Shown piece by piece: positions 32,332 through 42,900 of a DNA stretch of 64,000 nt. The notes under the pieces were generated by a model, which was given only the letters and a program-made list of their open reading frames with translations, was not told the DNA's origin and did no database searches. Each line of letters opens with the position of its first letter. Position 1 is the first letter of the stretch. The DNA is from Puccinia triticina (lineage: Eukaryota > Basidiomycota > Pucciniomycetes > Pucciniales > Pucciniaceae): contig NC_070559.1 of assembly GCF_026914185.1 (NCBI RefSeq), forward strand, positions 5,749,501-5,813,500. Direction: 5' to 3'. A program made the translations under genes and the position numbers.

Positions 32332-33184
32332 TGTCAGACACTGAGACACTAAGTCCATGTGTCTACAATGCAGAGTACATGTCTTATAGCCTAATGGTTA
32401 AAGACTTCTTTAATGATTGACTCATGTACATAAAGTCAAGAGTTCAATTCCCTGTCATTACATTAATTATGTAGCTTTTATTTCAATGTACTATTATTAT
32501 GTATTTAGTACATATTTCACACTCTTTTGAGTATGTAATTAAGCTTATTTCACATTGATTACATATCTGTTTATACAGAGAGAGATAATCTTATCTCTCT
32601 GTGTATTTATCCTGATTGAGCTTAATATATGTACAAATAGGGTGATTACATACATATTTATGTAAATCCCCTTCTGAATTCCGTGTTCACTCCTCCTTGG
32701 AGTTAAGGATCCCTCAGGACCTTGACTCGAAGGAGGGAGCTGATCCTTTAATATAAAAGGGGGGATCTTTCCCCTGGAGAGATTTCCCCCCAAGATTATT
32801 ACACATACAAAACCCGCCAACCTTACTATAAAATCAATAGTGAGTGGGGTTTGCAATAATCAACTAACTTTATCCTTCCCTTACAGCTTTCTTCGACCTC
32901 TACTCGTGCATTTTCTAGTTAAAGGTGATTGTTATCACACCTGTAACTTAGAAAATAACCCTTTTGTGTTCTAAGCTACGGCGCCTGGCTCGAGTCATTG
33001 CCGCGTCCCCTTACCTTTGTAAGGGAGCTAGCCCCTCCGCTATTCAGTGTCGAGGTGTGGTTTCTTTCCCATTGGCCTGAAAAGTTTATAGTGTGGCCCC
33101 ATTCCGCTGGCCGCTATCCTAGCCGCTACAGCGCGAACTCTAAATCCTATCAACTCCGAGTCACACAAGAGACCGGAGCTGACA
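32332..33184. mobile_element. Solo LTR, 853 bp, TSD CCGGT
   Basis: Begins TGTCAGACACTGAG and ends CCGGAGCTGACA, so the ends are TGTCAG...CTGACA. The 5-bp duplications 32327-32331 and 33185-33189 are both CCGGT. Removing the element and one copy exactly restores the RT reading frame (KEP then VLLALFDWEKAY), which proves the boundaries. It has no coding region and holds a short tRNA-like Pol III promoter (next entry). Confidence 0.92.
32387..32452 (+). promoter_or_regulatory. tRNA-like A box and B box within the solo LTR
   Basis: TAGCCTAATGG (32387-32397) fits the Pol III A-box consensus, and GAGTTCAATTCCC (32440-32452) fits the B box, about 43 bases apart as in a tRNA gene. No full cloverleaf with a pairing acceptor stem is evident, so it is not called a tRNA gene. 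It could be a tRNA-derived SINE fragment. Confidence 0.45.
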
Positions 33185-33587
33185 CCGGTCCTGCTAGCCC
33201 TATTCGATTGGGAAAAGGCCTACCGCCAAATCCCCACCGCGCCACATCAGTGGCCGTACCTCATGGTACGGGACTTCGACGGCAGGCTCCTGTTGGATAC
33301 CCGGATAACCTTTGGAGGAGTAGCGGGATGCGGATCTTTTGGCCGGCCGGCGGACGCATGGAAAGAGCTTATGATGTCTGAATTCAATGTCTTGAACATG
33401 TTTAGGTGGGTCGACAATAATTTGTTTGTCAAACGGCCAAGCTCGGCAACCCTGATGGCCGATATCGTGAGGAGATCCGACGAGCTGGGCATAAAGACGA
33501 ACAAGGAGAAGTACTTGCCCTTCCTATAAGAGAAGAAGTACGTCGGGTTCATTTGGAATGGAACCAACAAGACTGTACGGCTCCCGG

Positions 33588-35126
33588 TGTGGTAAGCCAA
33601 TCCTGAATATGGCACCAAAATCAAAGTCTTTTCCCCTCAATATAACCCTCTCTGGAATACTCAAGCACCCACCTCCCTTAAGGATCAAGGCCAGGACAAC
33701 TCATACCCATCAACAGGCCCCCCATTCTCTTTTCACCCTTTTTCCCCACCTTCTGGATACCCACCTACACCAACTCAATAATCCTCAAGCACCCAGCTAG
33801 GCACAAGTGGGAGAAAGTCACCCATCAGACAGAGCCATACTATTAGGAAAGACCCTGGATATTCATCACCTTTTCCTCCCTTCCCAATCCAGCATAACAG
33901 CCCCATCTTGGCATTAGCCACACATGTAATAACCATGGAGATCCCATCTTGGTTACCCCTTGTACCCTTTGGTTTCAGCCCTTCCCTTTTCAGACTCTCA
34001 TATGATATGTAATCCCTTTCTTCTGATGTTTCATTGTCTCTCCACATTCCAGCCTCATTCCAGAACTTTCCATCCCCATAGCATTTTCAGCCTCAGCCCC
34101 TTGATTGAGAATTTTCACTGTTTCATCTTTTCTTCCAACCACAACTCAGCCCCATAATATTTTGTATATAGTCTGCCCTCTTTGGCCCTACCTTTTGTTC
34201 CCCATCAGATCCTGTCCCAGTGTGGTAGACGGAAAAGTGGAAAAATAAAAAAGTTTTTTTTCTATGCCACATAATTACTCATACTAGGCCTCAAGATACC
34301 ATCAAATGGACCCCAGAAATGGATTCTACGGCCAATTTTACCCCTAGTCACAACTGGAAGCGTCACTGGAGCCCCTCTGGATTGGAACCTACACGCCCTT
34401 GGACAATGGACACCCATCACACGTTCAGCATACCCAGTCACCAGCCTGTCACAAGCCTCAAGTCAAGGATCACAGTATTATGCTTATACACATCACAGGA
34501 TACAAGCATACATCTCCCCATCAGGCTATAGTCATCACATAGTATCAAGTACTCTTCTATTTCCATATTATGATGTCATCCCGCACTGATCCTGCAGTTC
34601 AGACGTCATTTATGCACCCCCTGCATCCACCTGTCAACTAATGCAGCCTAGTGTCACTTTACGCAGCCTTTATGCAGCCCTACTGCATGCTTATGACATC
34701 ATTTATGTACCCCTGACACATTATGACATCATTTGTATCTACTCTCACCAGCTAAAATCCCTCACACTGTTGTCCAGATCAGCTGAAACCCTAACCCACA
34801 AGCCCTCTGGGGCTCCACTTCTGTCTATATAAGGAGCTCTCTCCTCCCCAGTTGTCAGGTCCTCAGTTCATCACTCACCAATCACAGTCACCCCCAATAT
34901 TCACCCTTACCAATTATAACCAACCCTTATATAAAATCATCAGCTCTATACCTTGTCAATCAAACAACTCATCTTGAGCCAACCTACCCTATCACTTGAA
35001 TAAAACTTGCCAAGCATAGCTTGGTGGGTCTTGTTGACTGATAGCATAGAAGGGCAGAGTTTGCACCTCCATCATCCCCTTCTCCATTCAGCAAAAAGGT
35101 TCTCAGGAACACTTTTGAGTCTTACA
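33588..35126 (+). repeat. LTR of Gypsy element B, 1539 bp
   Basis: Starts TGTGGTAAGCC next to CCCGG and ends GAGTCTTACA, followed by a primer-binding-like AGGGAGTCCCCAAC. A TATA box TATATAAG at 34826-34833 resembles that of Gypsy A in sequence and setting. No second copy is seen downstream, so the 3' LTR is missing or outside the window. Small frames within it are not genes. Confidence 0.75.
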
Positions 35127-35718
35127 AGGGAGTCCCCAACGTGATAGGATAATCTTGTTCAATCGACAACATATAGGTTTAACCGAATTCCACATATCTA
35201 GAAGAACTCGTCAAGGGATCTTAGCTTCTAACGACGAAAGGAATCAAATTCATCAACAAATCAAGAGCGTTCAACGGCATATTCAGTTATTCTGTTGAAA
35301 GACTAGTCAACTATTAGGAACCATCTAAGGAACCAATTACAAACCCCTGAAGAGAACGTATAACCACCGGACCTGGAAGGAGTATTTTGAAGGAAGCAGC
35401 TGATTATATACTGGAAGACGGTGTGTCGTACCTAAGGATCCGGATAATTAGATACTGTTAGAAGAAAACTCTGGAGCCCACTCGAAGGAGGCGGCCAATT
35501 ATATACTGAACAACGGTGTGTAGTACCTAAGGATTCGGATAATTGGATACTGTTTGAAGAGCACTCCCAGCACGGTGAAGTTATTTATATCAAATATTGA
35601 AAGAATACCCCCAATTTGCCCTGGTAAAGAGACCAGAGACCAGATATTATTGTTTCTTTTTCAGAGCACAGTAACAGGAAGCCAAGGATCAACATAATAG
35701 AAAACTAAGAATCAACAA
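35127..35718 (+). other. Leader of Gypsy B
   Basis: Untranslated leader between LTR and first ATG. It contains two copies of a stretch with GATTATATACTGGAAGACGG / AATTATATACTGAACAACGG followed by TGTGTCGTACCTAAGGAT / TGTGTAGTACCTAAGGAT, about 105 bp apart (35400 and 35500). Confidence 0.6.
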
Positions 35719-36890
35719 GATGAACATGAATTTACCATTCAGCACACCAGATTTGGAAGATGGATTCGCTCCCTCTACCCCGTTTAGGAACAGACCATTG
35801 GCAGGACCCTCAGGATTGTTTTGGACTTTATCAAGCACAAATGATGTGGATTCTTCAGGATGAGATACCAGAACACGTAGGCGTATTTATTGACGACGGC
35901 GGCATCAAGGGACCATGTTCAACATACGATGACGAAGTACTAAAGGAAAATCCAGGAATACGGCGTTTCATTTGGGAATATGCGCAAACACTTGAAAGGG
36001 TTTTGTTTCGAATCGAAGAGGCTGGACTAACCATTTCCGGGAAGAAATTTGCCTGCTGTGTGCCTGCCTTGGATATAGTTGGTCACGTGGTCTGTAAGGA
36101 AGGAAGAAGGGTCTCAGTTCAGAAGAAGAACAAAATTACGACATGGCCCACCCCAAACAATCTTACCGAACTACAAGGATTCATGGGAATAGTAACTTAT
36201 GTTAGAATCTTTGTAAAATACTTATCGGAGATTGCAGCACCTCTCAGGAAGCTCACAAGAAAGGATACCGAGTGGTGCTGGGACGATGGCTGTAACCACG
36301 CTTTTGAGCGGCTCAAGCAAATAATTGGAGAAGACATTACACTGAAGAAATTCGACTACTCGGAACACGGAGGACTTATCGTGTTGGCGGTGGACTCCAG
36401 CTTCATCGCAGCAGGAGTAGTGCTCTCTCAACAGGAGCTTGAGACAGGGTTAAACCGACCAGTGTTATACAAATCAGTGGTATTTTCACCAGTGGAATCA
36501 AAATATTCTCAGAAAAAACTTGAACTCTGTGGCGTGGCAAGAATCCTCAAGAAACTACAAACACTTCTCTGGGGACAGCACTTCGAACTGCAAGTTGATG
36601 CTCAATCTTTGATCCAAATGATTAACGCCCCCTCGCTTCCAAATGCCCCTATGACCAGATGGGTATCATTCATCCATCTCTTCTCCTTTGACATGGTCCA
36701 TAAACCTGGGAAAACATTCACAATGCCGGACGCGCTCTCAAGGAGACCAATAAGCGATGAGGAAGACGAGTTCTATAATGACGCAGAGGATTTTGATGAA
36801 GACGAACTAGTAATTAAAGCTTGCTCTCAGCTCCAATTTTTTTCGGCTGCATCCACCGAGCTCTTGGAATGGGAAGCGCCTGGATTTTGA
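35719..36890 (+). pseudogene. Gypsy B: gag start fused by deletion to RT and RNase H
   Basis: An ATG at 35719 begins a short frame (MNMNLPFSTPDLEDG) that looks like a gag start. Within about 100 bases the sequence jumps into RT at YQAQMMWILQDE (35830), so the rest of gag, the protease and RT motifs up to B are deleted. RT motif C FIDDGG, the thumb (GLTISGKKFACCVPALDIVG), and RNase H (LAVDSSFIAAGVVLS) follow in one frame to 36890. The frame then breaks near 36835-36890 (a T7 run lies at 36837-36843) before the integrase. Confidence 0.85.
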
Positions 36891-38236
36891 TAGATCTTAA
36901 GGAATATTTAAGGACATTACGCAAACCCCACGCTATGGATGTGGACCAGTTTCAGAAACTCAAACGAAAATCAGCAAATTATTTCATTCAGGATGGGAGA
37001 CTTATGCCAAGGCACTCACCCATGGCCCAACTAGTTATATCCAAAATTGCCTACCAAAGTAAACTTTTGAGAATGACTCACGAGGATCTTGGGCATCGAG
37101 GACTTGAGGAAACATACCAGCGACTAGTTTGCAGATTTTGGTGGCCAAGCCTGAAGAAAAAAGTGAAGTTATGGGTTCAGAGCTGTGCACCATGCCAGAA
37201 GCGGGACCCCTTAGTACCTCGGGAGATACGACATCCAACAGGGGAAAGCAGCTTATTTGGACGAGTAGCCTTGGACGTCTGCCACATCAAAGCCGGACGA
37301 TACAAATACTTACTGGTGGCCAGAGACGGCTTATCCGGATGGGTAGAAGCAGCCCCTTTGGTCAAATTAACAGCGGCCACTATTGGAAAATTTCTCTTGG
37401 AAGAATGGGTCTACCGTTATGGCGTAATCAAGACAGTCTCGGCAGATAATGGGCCTGAGTTCAAGAACGAGTTTATAAAAGCCGTGGAAAAGATTCGAGC
37501 GGCTTTCAAACCACCCACTCCGTATTATCCGGAAGCTAACGGAATGATTGAAAGAGGACACCGACAAATCAAGGACACCTTAATCAAGATGTGTGGTCAA
37601 TCTGGAGGAAAATGGAGAGAGTATCTTCCATTAGTACTCTTTGCTGATAGAATTTCAACCAAGCGAACAACTGGGTACTCACCCTACGAATTAGTCTTTG
37701 GCCAAAAGGCGGTTCTTCCAGTCAATTTAGAAATGGACACCTATCTGGGAATTGATTGGACTGAAATCAGCACAACAGAGGAACTTCTGGAAGCCAGAAC
37801 TATGCAGCTGGAACGCCAAGAAGAGATCCTGGGAATAGCTCACAAGAAGTTAATGAAAACTAGGAATTCTTTGGTCAGATACTGGGATCAAAGGATGGCG
37901 GCTAGGCTCCGTAAACCTTTAAACCCAGGCGAATTAGTGCTTATTTATAATAAGAGGTTGGAAGACCAATGGGGCAAGCTTTTTGCCAATCGCTGGAATG
38001 GGCCTTTTCCAATCAAGCAACAGTTACCAAAGGGTTTTTACATTCTGGAGGAATTGGACGGGGTAGAACTGAAGAGGGCTTACGCAGCTTCACATATTAA
38101 ACGGTTTTACCCACGAGGCCAAAGCTTGGCCGATATTCAGCATGACGAGGATCCCGCTCAACCTGAATCGTCTGATGATGAAGAGGCAAACTCCAACACA
38201 AACTCTGACAATAATGCATCCATTATTTTGGACTAA
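36821..38236 (+). CDS. Gypsy B integrase region, open
   Basis: Open frame covering the integrase zinc finger (HEDLGHRG and CAPCQ), the core with Asp in ALDVCHIK, Asp in SADNGPEF and Glu in MIERGHRQ, the ADRISTKRTTGYSPYELV segment, and the C-terminal part (NRWNGPF, YAASHIKRFYP) ending in an acidic Asn/Ser-rich tail. The catalytic triad is complete. True translation would need the upstream frame, so on its own it is a fragment of pol, probably starting functionally near 36890. Confidence 0.85.
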   Translation: MLSAPIFFGCIHRALGMGSAWILIDLKEYLRTLRKPHAMDVDQFQKLKRKSANYFIQDGRLMPRHSPMAQLVISKIAYQSKLLRMTHEDLGHRGLEETYQRLVCRFWWPSLKKKVKLWVQSCAPCQKRDPLVPREIRHPTGESSLFGRVALDVCHIKAGRYKYLLVARDGLSGWVEAAPLVKLTAATIGKFLLEEWVYRYGVIKTVSADNGPEFKNEFIKAVEKIRAAFKPPTPYYPEANGMIERGHRQIKDTLIKMCGQSGGKWREYLPLVLFADRISTKRTTGYSPYELVFGQKAVLPVNLEMDTYLGIDWTEISTTEELLEARTMQLERQEEILGIAHKKLMKTRNSLVRYWDQRMAARLRKPLNPGELVLIYNKRLEDQWGKLFANRWNGPFPIKQQLPKGFYILEELDGVELKRAYAASHIKRFYPRGQSLADIQHDEDPAQPESSDDEEANSNTNSDNNASIILD

Positions 38237-38816
38237 GTCTTTCTCCTGGACAAGAGACTAAACTGTTCAATGATAAACACTAGTCATTTTTTTTAACTTG
38301 GGGGAGGAACTCACATTCTTTTTCTCAAAAACTTTCCTTGAAAAAAGACCACATCAACTGATCAAACAGACAAACAGAATAACTTACTCATTCAATTGAC
38401 CTCACTCACTTCAAACAAACACTCTTTTCTTTCTCTCCTCTTTTCTTTTTTTTCTCTCTCTCTCAAAGGGAAGGTTGGGGACAACCTGTGAAGTTGGGGG
38501 AGGGGGGGACTGATGGATTAATTCTCTGTTAAAGGATAAACATAAGATAACATCATAATAAAATAAAATAAAATAGAATAACTAATCATTTCAGGGGGTT
38601 ACATTTTTTTTGGGGGGTTTTCTAAAGTATATGTCGATTTTTTTGGCTTTCTTGTGGAAATTTTGCCCCAGGAGTCACGAAAAAGAAGAAAAAAAAAGGA
38701 CAGGTAATCTAAAGAACGAAGGAGAAAACACGTTAGGATCACGAACTAGACCGTAAGGAAAAAGAAAAGATCAACTTACAGGATCAGTCATCTTGAAGGT
38801 CCGGTCGAATTGCGGA
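38237..38816. other. Downstream of Gypsy B pol; purine tracts, no gene
   Basis: Contains polypurine tracts (CTTGGGGGAGGA near 38300, GGGGGAGGGGGGGAC near 38496), but neither is followed by the expected LTR start TGTGGTAAGCC. Low-complexity TTTTCT and AAAAT runs fill the rest. Confidence 0.5.
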
Positions 38817-39315
38817 TCAATATTCATCCGCCATGGCTCTGAAAAGGAAGAGGTGTTGGATCCGCTCGTCGTTGCTGGAAGGTCGACAGCGGCGACAGAA
38901 CCTCACAAAGAGGGAGGCAAAGGTTTGGTAGAGACGATGGTAGGCCGCTGAATCAATCGGATCAGCGTCCGGGTCCTCCGGAGCATCTTGATCAAGGAGA
39001 AGAGCGATTTGCGACTCTTTTAAAAAGGGATAGTCGGCAAGACGATACTCACCAGGGACGTCAGGCGATGGAACTCGATGAGAATTGGTCATGCTGACGT
39101 CCCCATCAGAGTCAGTAACCTCGTCCGCGTGAAGGTCGGGGGTGGTATCCCGGGAGGCCTCAGGGATTGGGTTCCAGGTGCAAGACTGGACAACGCCGGC
39201 AGGAACCTAAAACAAGTCAATACCTTAACCCAAGGAAACACAAGGTGGACGAAATTTAGCTTACCCCGGATCCCCAACCCTCGAAGCGGCTGGCACCTCC
39301 TGTCACTACAAACAT
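38817..39315 (-). CDS. Spliced antisense gene next to Gypsy B
   Basis: Three exons on the - strand join in frame: 39265-39315, 39053-39206 and 38817-38986, giving 124 residues. Introns are 58 bp (GTAAGC...TTAG) and 66 bp (GTGAGT...CAAG). It begins MFVVTGGASRF, has an acidic middle (DLHADEVTDSDGDVSM), then SPDVP directly before the second intron in phase 1, and ends with a helical, Arg/Cys-rich part (HRLYQTFASLFVRFCRRC). The phase-1 intron after a (D)(I/V)P sequence matches the antisense gene of Gypsy A, suggesting common origin, although the position (after pol) differs. No family is recognised. Confidence 0.55.
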
Positions 39316-39788
39316 GGATGAATTTGGGAAGCAATATATTGATCAATATGGCATATATTGATCAAATTATATTGATCATTTTTTTTTTTTTTTTTTTGAA
39401 ATTTCTCTTTAATTTTTTTGCTTCCTGCAACATCATAACCCTTCTATCTTCTCTCTTTCTCTTGATTTCCCCCTGTCTTAGTTTTCGACCATAGTAAAAG
39501 CTTCATTTTGTTGCCAGATCAAATAGGTCATTTTACATACTCATATGAATTATTCCTGAGAAAAATAGTCTGTTAAGTCAGGCAGGGAGGGGGAGGGGGA
39601 AGGGGGAATGGGGAGGCATGAACTATTGTCACTTGAACCTTGCAGAAGTGTTGAAATCTACTTTGCAAAAAAAAAGGAAAAAAAAGAAAAACCAATCAGC
39701 CTCAATATATCATGCTACATCAATTTTGTTCAAATTTAATGGCTTGTATATATGACTCATCGTATCCAATATCCTAAATTTCTACTAG
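39316..39788. other. AT-rich spacer
   Basis: Contains three TATTGATCA repeats at about 39339-39380, a T-run of 19, and poly-A/G stretches. No gene is supported. Confidence 0.4.
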
Positions 39789-39984
39789 GTCTGAGATTGA
39801 TTTAACGTTTGTACCAGATTTGAGTAAGGTGTCTTTTGCGTCTTTTGCTCAATCAAAGACAAATGCGAGGTGTTTCCCCAATATATTCAATGGGTCAACT
39901 GATGTTATCTCAGAATCTGAGGTTCAAGATTTTTTGAATGTAAAGAGATTGATTGAGTCTGGTTGGTTTGAAACTATCCCCTAA
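39789..39984 (+). pseudogene. Possible orphan terminal exon
   Basis: A splice-acceptor-like TTTCTACTAG at 39779-39788, with a CTAAA branch-like word before it, precedes about 65 open codons (LSKVSFASFAQSKTNARCF, then IESGWFETIP) ending in TAA at 39982-39984, exactly where the satellite array begins. The rest of such a gene is not visible and no family is recognised. Confidence 0.25.
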
Positions 39985-42900
39985 AATTATCAGGCAATGT
40001 TTTTTGTGCTTCTGCCACTGTGTCTCAACCAGGGCTATAATTTATTTCATGATATTGGTATCCTGAGGATCAGCAATATCTGAACAATAATGTGAGAAGT
40101 TTTTGGTCTATGAAAGTCCCAAAATGTTGCAGTTACAGTCTGATCAGTGTGAAATATTGCCTGATTAGTTGGTTTTGTTGTGTTTCTACAACTATATCTC
40201 AACTAGCAATGGGGATGAATTCATGATATTGGTACTGTAATGATGGTAAATTTTGGAATATTAATTTAGGAAGGCTTTTTTCCAATGAAAATCTCCCAAT
40301 GTAGCAGCCCCATTTAATCAGTCAGGAACTATTGCCTCATTTTTTTGTGTTTCTGCCATTATATCTCAACTAGGAATGTTGATTATTCCATGATATTGGT
40401 ACCAGAATGTTCATCCATTTGCAAAGAGTATTTTGGTGTAGCTTTCATGGATTAAAATCCCAAAACCAGGCGTCTAAAGTCTGATTAGTTTCAAAATATT
40501 GCCTAATTGGTTATTTTTGGTTTTTCTGCCACTGTATCTGAACCAGGGCTAACATTTATTTCATGATATTGATACTATTGTAATAAGAGATGTTGAGAGA
40601 GTAATTTGGGTCAGCTCTTGACCATGAAAATTGCAAAATGAGGCAGCTACAGTCTCATGAGTCTGAAGTTATCACCAAATTGGGCTTTTCTTTCTGTTTC
40701 TGCCACTATATCTCAACCGCGAATGGTGATTATTTCATGATATTGGTACCAGAATATTCATCCATTTCCAAAAAATAAATAGGTATAGCTTTCATGTATG
40801 GAAATGCCCAAAAGTGGCTGCTATAGTCTGATTGGTCTCAAAATATTGCCTAATTGGGTATTTTTCGGTGTTTCTGCCACTGTATCTCAACCCCCAATGG
40901 AAATAATTTCATGATATTGATACAATTATGATAAGACATGATGAGAGGTTAAATTTGGTCAGCTCTTGACCATGAAAATCCCAAAATGAGGCAGCTACAG
41001 TCTCATGAGTCTCAAAATATTACCAAATTGGGCTTTTCTTTCTGGTTCTGCCACCATATCGTAACCGGGAATGGTCATCATTTCATGATATTGTCATCAG
41101 AATATTGATAAATTTTCAAAGATTATTTTGGTATAGCTTTCATTTATGGCAATGCCCAAAAGGAGCTGCTATAGTCTGGTTAGTCTCAAAATATTGCCCA
41201 ATTGGGTATTTTTTGGTGTTTCTGCCACTGTATGCCAACCCGCAATGGGAATGATTTCATGATATTGATATCATTATGATAAGAGACTTTGGGAGATTAT
41301 TATGGGTCAGCTCTTGCCCATGAAAAACCCAAAATGTGGCAGCTACAGTCTGATGGGTCTCAAAGAATCACCACATTAGGTTTTTCTTTGTGTTTCTGCC
41401 ACTATATCTCAACCAGGAATGGTGATCATTTCATGCTATTGATATCCAAATATAGATTAATGTCCAAGGATTCCTTTGGTTTAGAGTTCATGGATTGAAA
41501 TCCCAAAAAGGAGCTGCTATAGTCTAATTAGTCTCAAAATATCGCCTAATTGGGTATATTGTGGTGTTTCTGCCACGGTATCTGAACCGGGGCTAACATT
41601 TATTTCGTGATATTGATACCATTATAATAAGACATGTTGAGAGATTAATTTGGGTCAGCTCTTGACAATGAAAATTTCAAAATGAGCCAGCTACAGTCTC
41701 ATGAGTCTCAAAATATCACGAAATGAGACTGTGGCTGCCACATTTTGGGATTTTTGTGGTCAAGAGCTGACCCAAATTACTTTCTTAGCATCCCTCATTA
41801 TAATGGTATCAATAGCATGGAATCATTCCCATTGCGGGTTGAGATAAAGTGGCACAAACACCAAAAGATACCCAATTAGGCAATATCTTAAGACTAATCA
41901 GACTACAGCAGCTCCTTTGGGGCATTTCCATACATGAAAGCTATACCAAAATAATCTTTGCAAATGGATGAATATTTTGGTCTCAATATCATGAAATAAT
42001 CACCACTCCCGGTTGAGATATAGTGGCAGGAAAAGAAAGAAAAGCCCAATTTGGTGATATTTTGAGACTCATGAGACTATAGCTGCCTCATGTTGGGATT
42101 TTCTTGGTCAAGAGCTGACCAAAATTAATCTCTCAATATGTCTTATCACAATGGTATCAATATCATTAAATCATTCACATTGCGGGTTGAAATAAAGTGG
42201 CAAAAACACCAGAAAATACCCAATTAGGCAATATTGTGAGACTAATCAGACTATAGCATCTCCTTTCGGGCACTTCCACACATGAAAGCTAAACCAAAAT
42301 AATCTTTGGAAATGGATGAACATTTTGGTACAAATATCATGAAATAATCACCATTCCTGGTTGGGATATGTTGGCAGAACAGAAAGAAAAGCCCAATTTG
42401 GTGATATTTTGAGACTCATGAGACTATAGCTGCCTCATGTTGGGATTTTCATGGTCAAGGGCTGACCCAAATTAATCTTTCAACATGTATTATTATAATG
42501 GTATCAATATCATGAAACAAATGTTAGCCCCAGTGCAGATACAGTGGCAGGACACCAAAAAATACCCAATTAGGCAATATTTTGAGACTAGTCAGACTAT
42601 AGCAGCTCCTTTGGGGCTTTTCCATACATGAAAGTTATACCAAAATAATCTTTGAAAATGAATGAATATTCTGGTACCAATATCATGAAATAAGCACCAT
42701 TCCAGGTTGAGATATAGTGGCAGAAACACAAAGAAAACCCCAATTTGGTGATATTTTGAGTCTCATGAGGATGTAGCTGCCTCATTTTGTGATTTTCATG
42801 GGTAAGAGCTGACCCAAGTTGATCTCTTAATATGTCTTAGCATAATGGTATCAATATCATGAAATCATTCCCATTGCGGGTTGAGATACAATGGCAGAAA

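Larger units (their letters stand above)
31715..33587 (+). pseudogene. DIRS/Ngaro-like reverse transcriptase, interrupted
   Basis: The first part (31715-32331) has ELPLDLPYFTPPNHTSA, KIEASIRKEIDAGRMFGPF and RTNPLGAVINGDGSLRPIND, typical of tyrosine-recombinase (DIRS/Ngaro) retroelement RTs in basidiomycetes. It is split by an 853-bp solo LTR and resumes at 33185 with LLALFDWEKAYRQIP (motif A Asp), RITFGGVAGCGSFGRPADAWK (motif B) and WVDNNLFVKR (motif C). Motif C should read WVDD, so the second catalytic Asp is lost. A TAA at 33527-33529 interrupts ahead of KKYVGFIWNG. Gypsy B cuts it at 33587. No RNase H or tyrosine recombinase part is seen later in the window. Confidence 0.8.

Noticed and set aside
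32387..32452. A true tRNA gene
   Set aside because: A and B boxes fit, but no paired acceptor stem or clear anticodon loop can be drawn, so only a promoter-like feature is listed.
34319..34832. Short frames in the Gypsy B LTR
   Set aside because: LTRs of this kind are non-coding; the frames are short and unconserved with those of Gypsy A.
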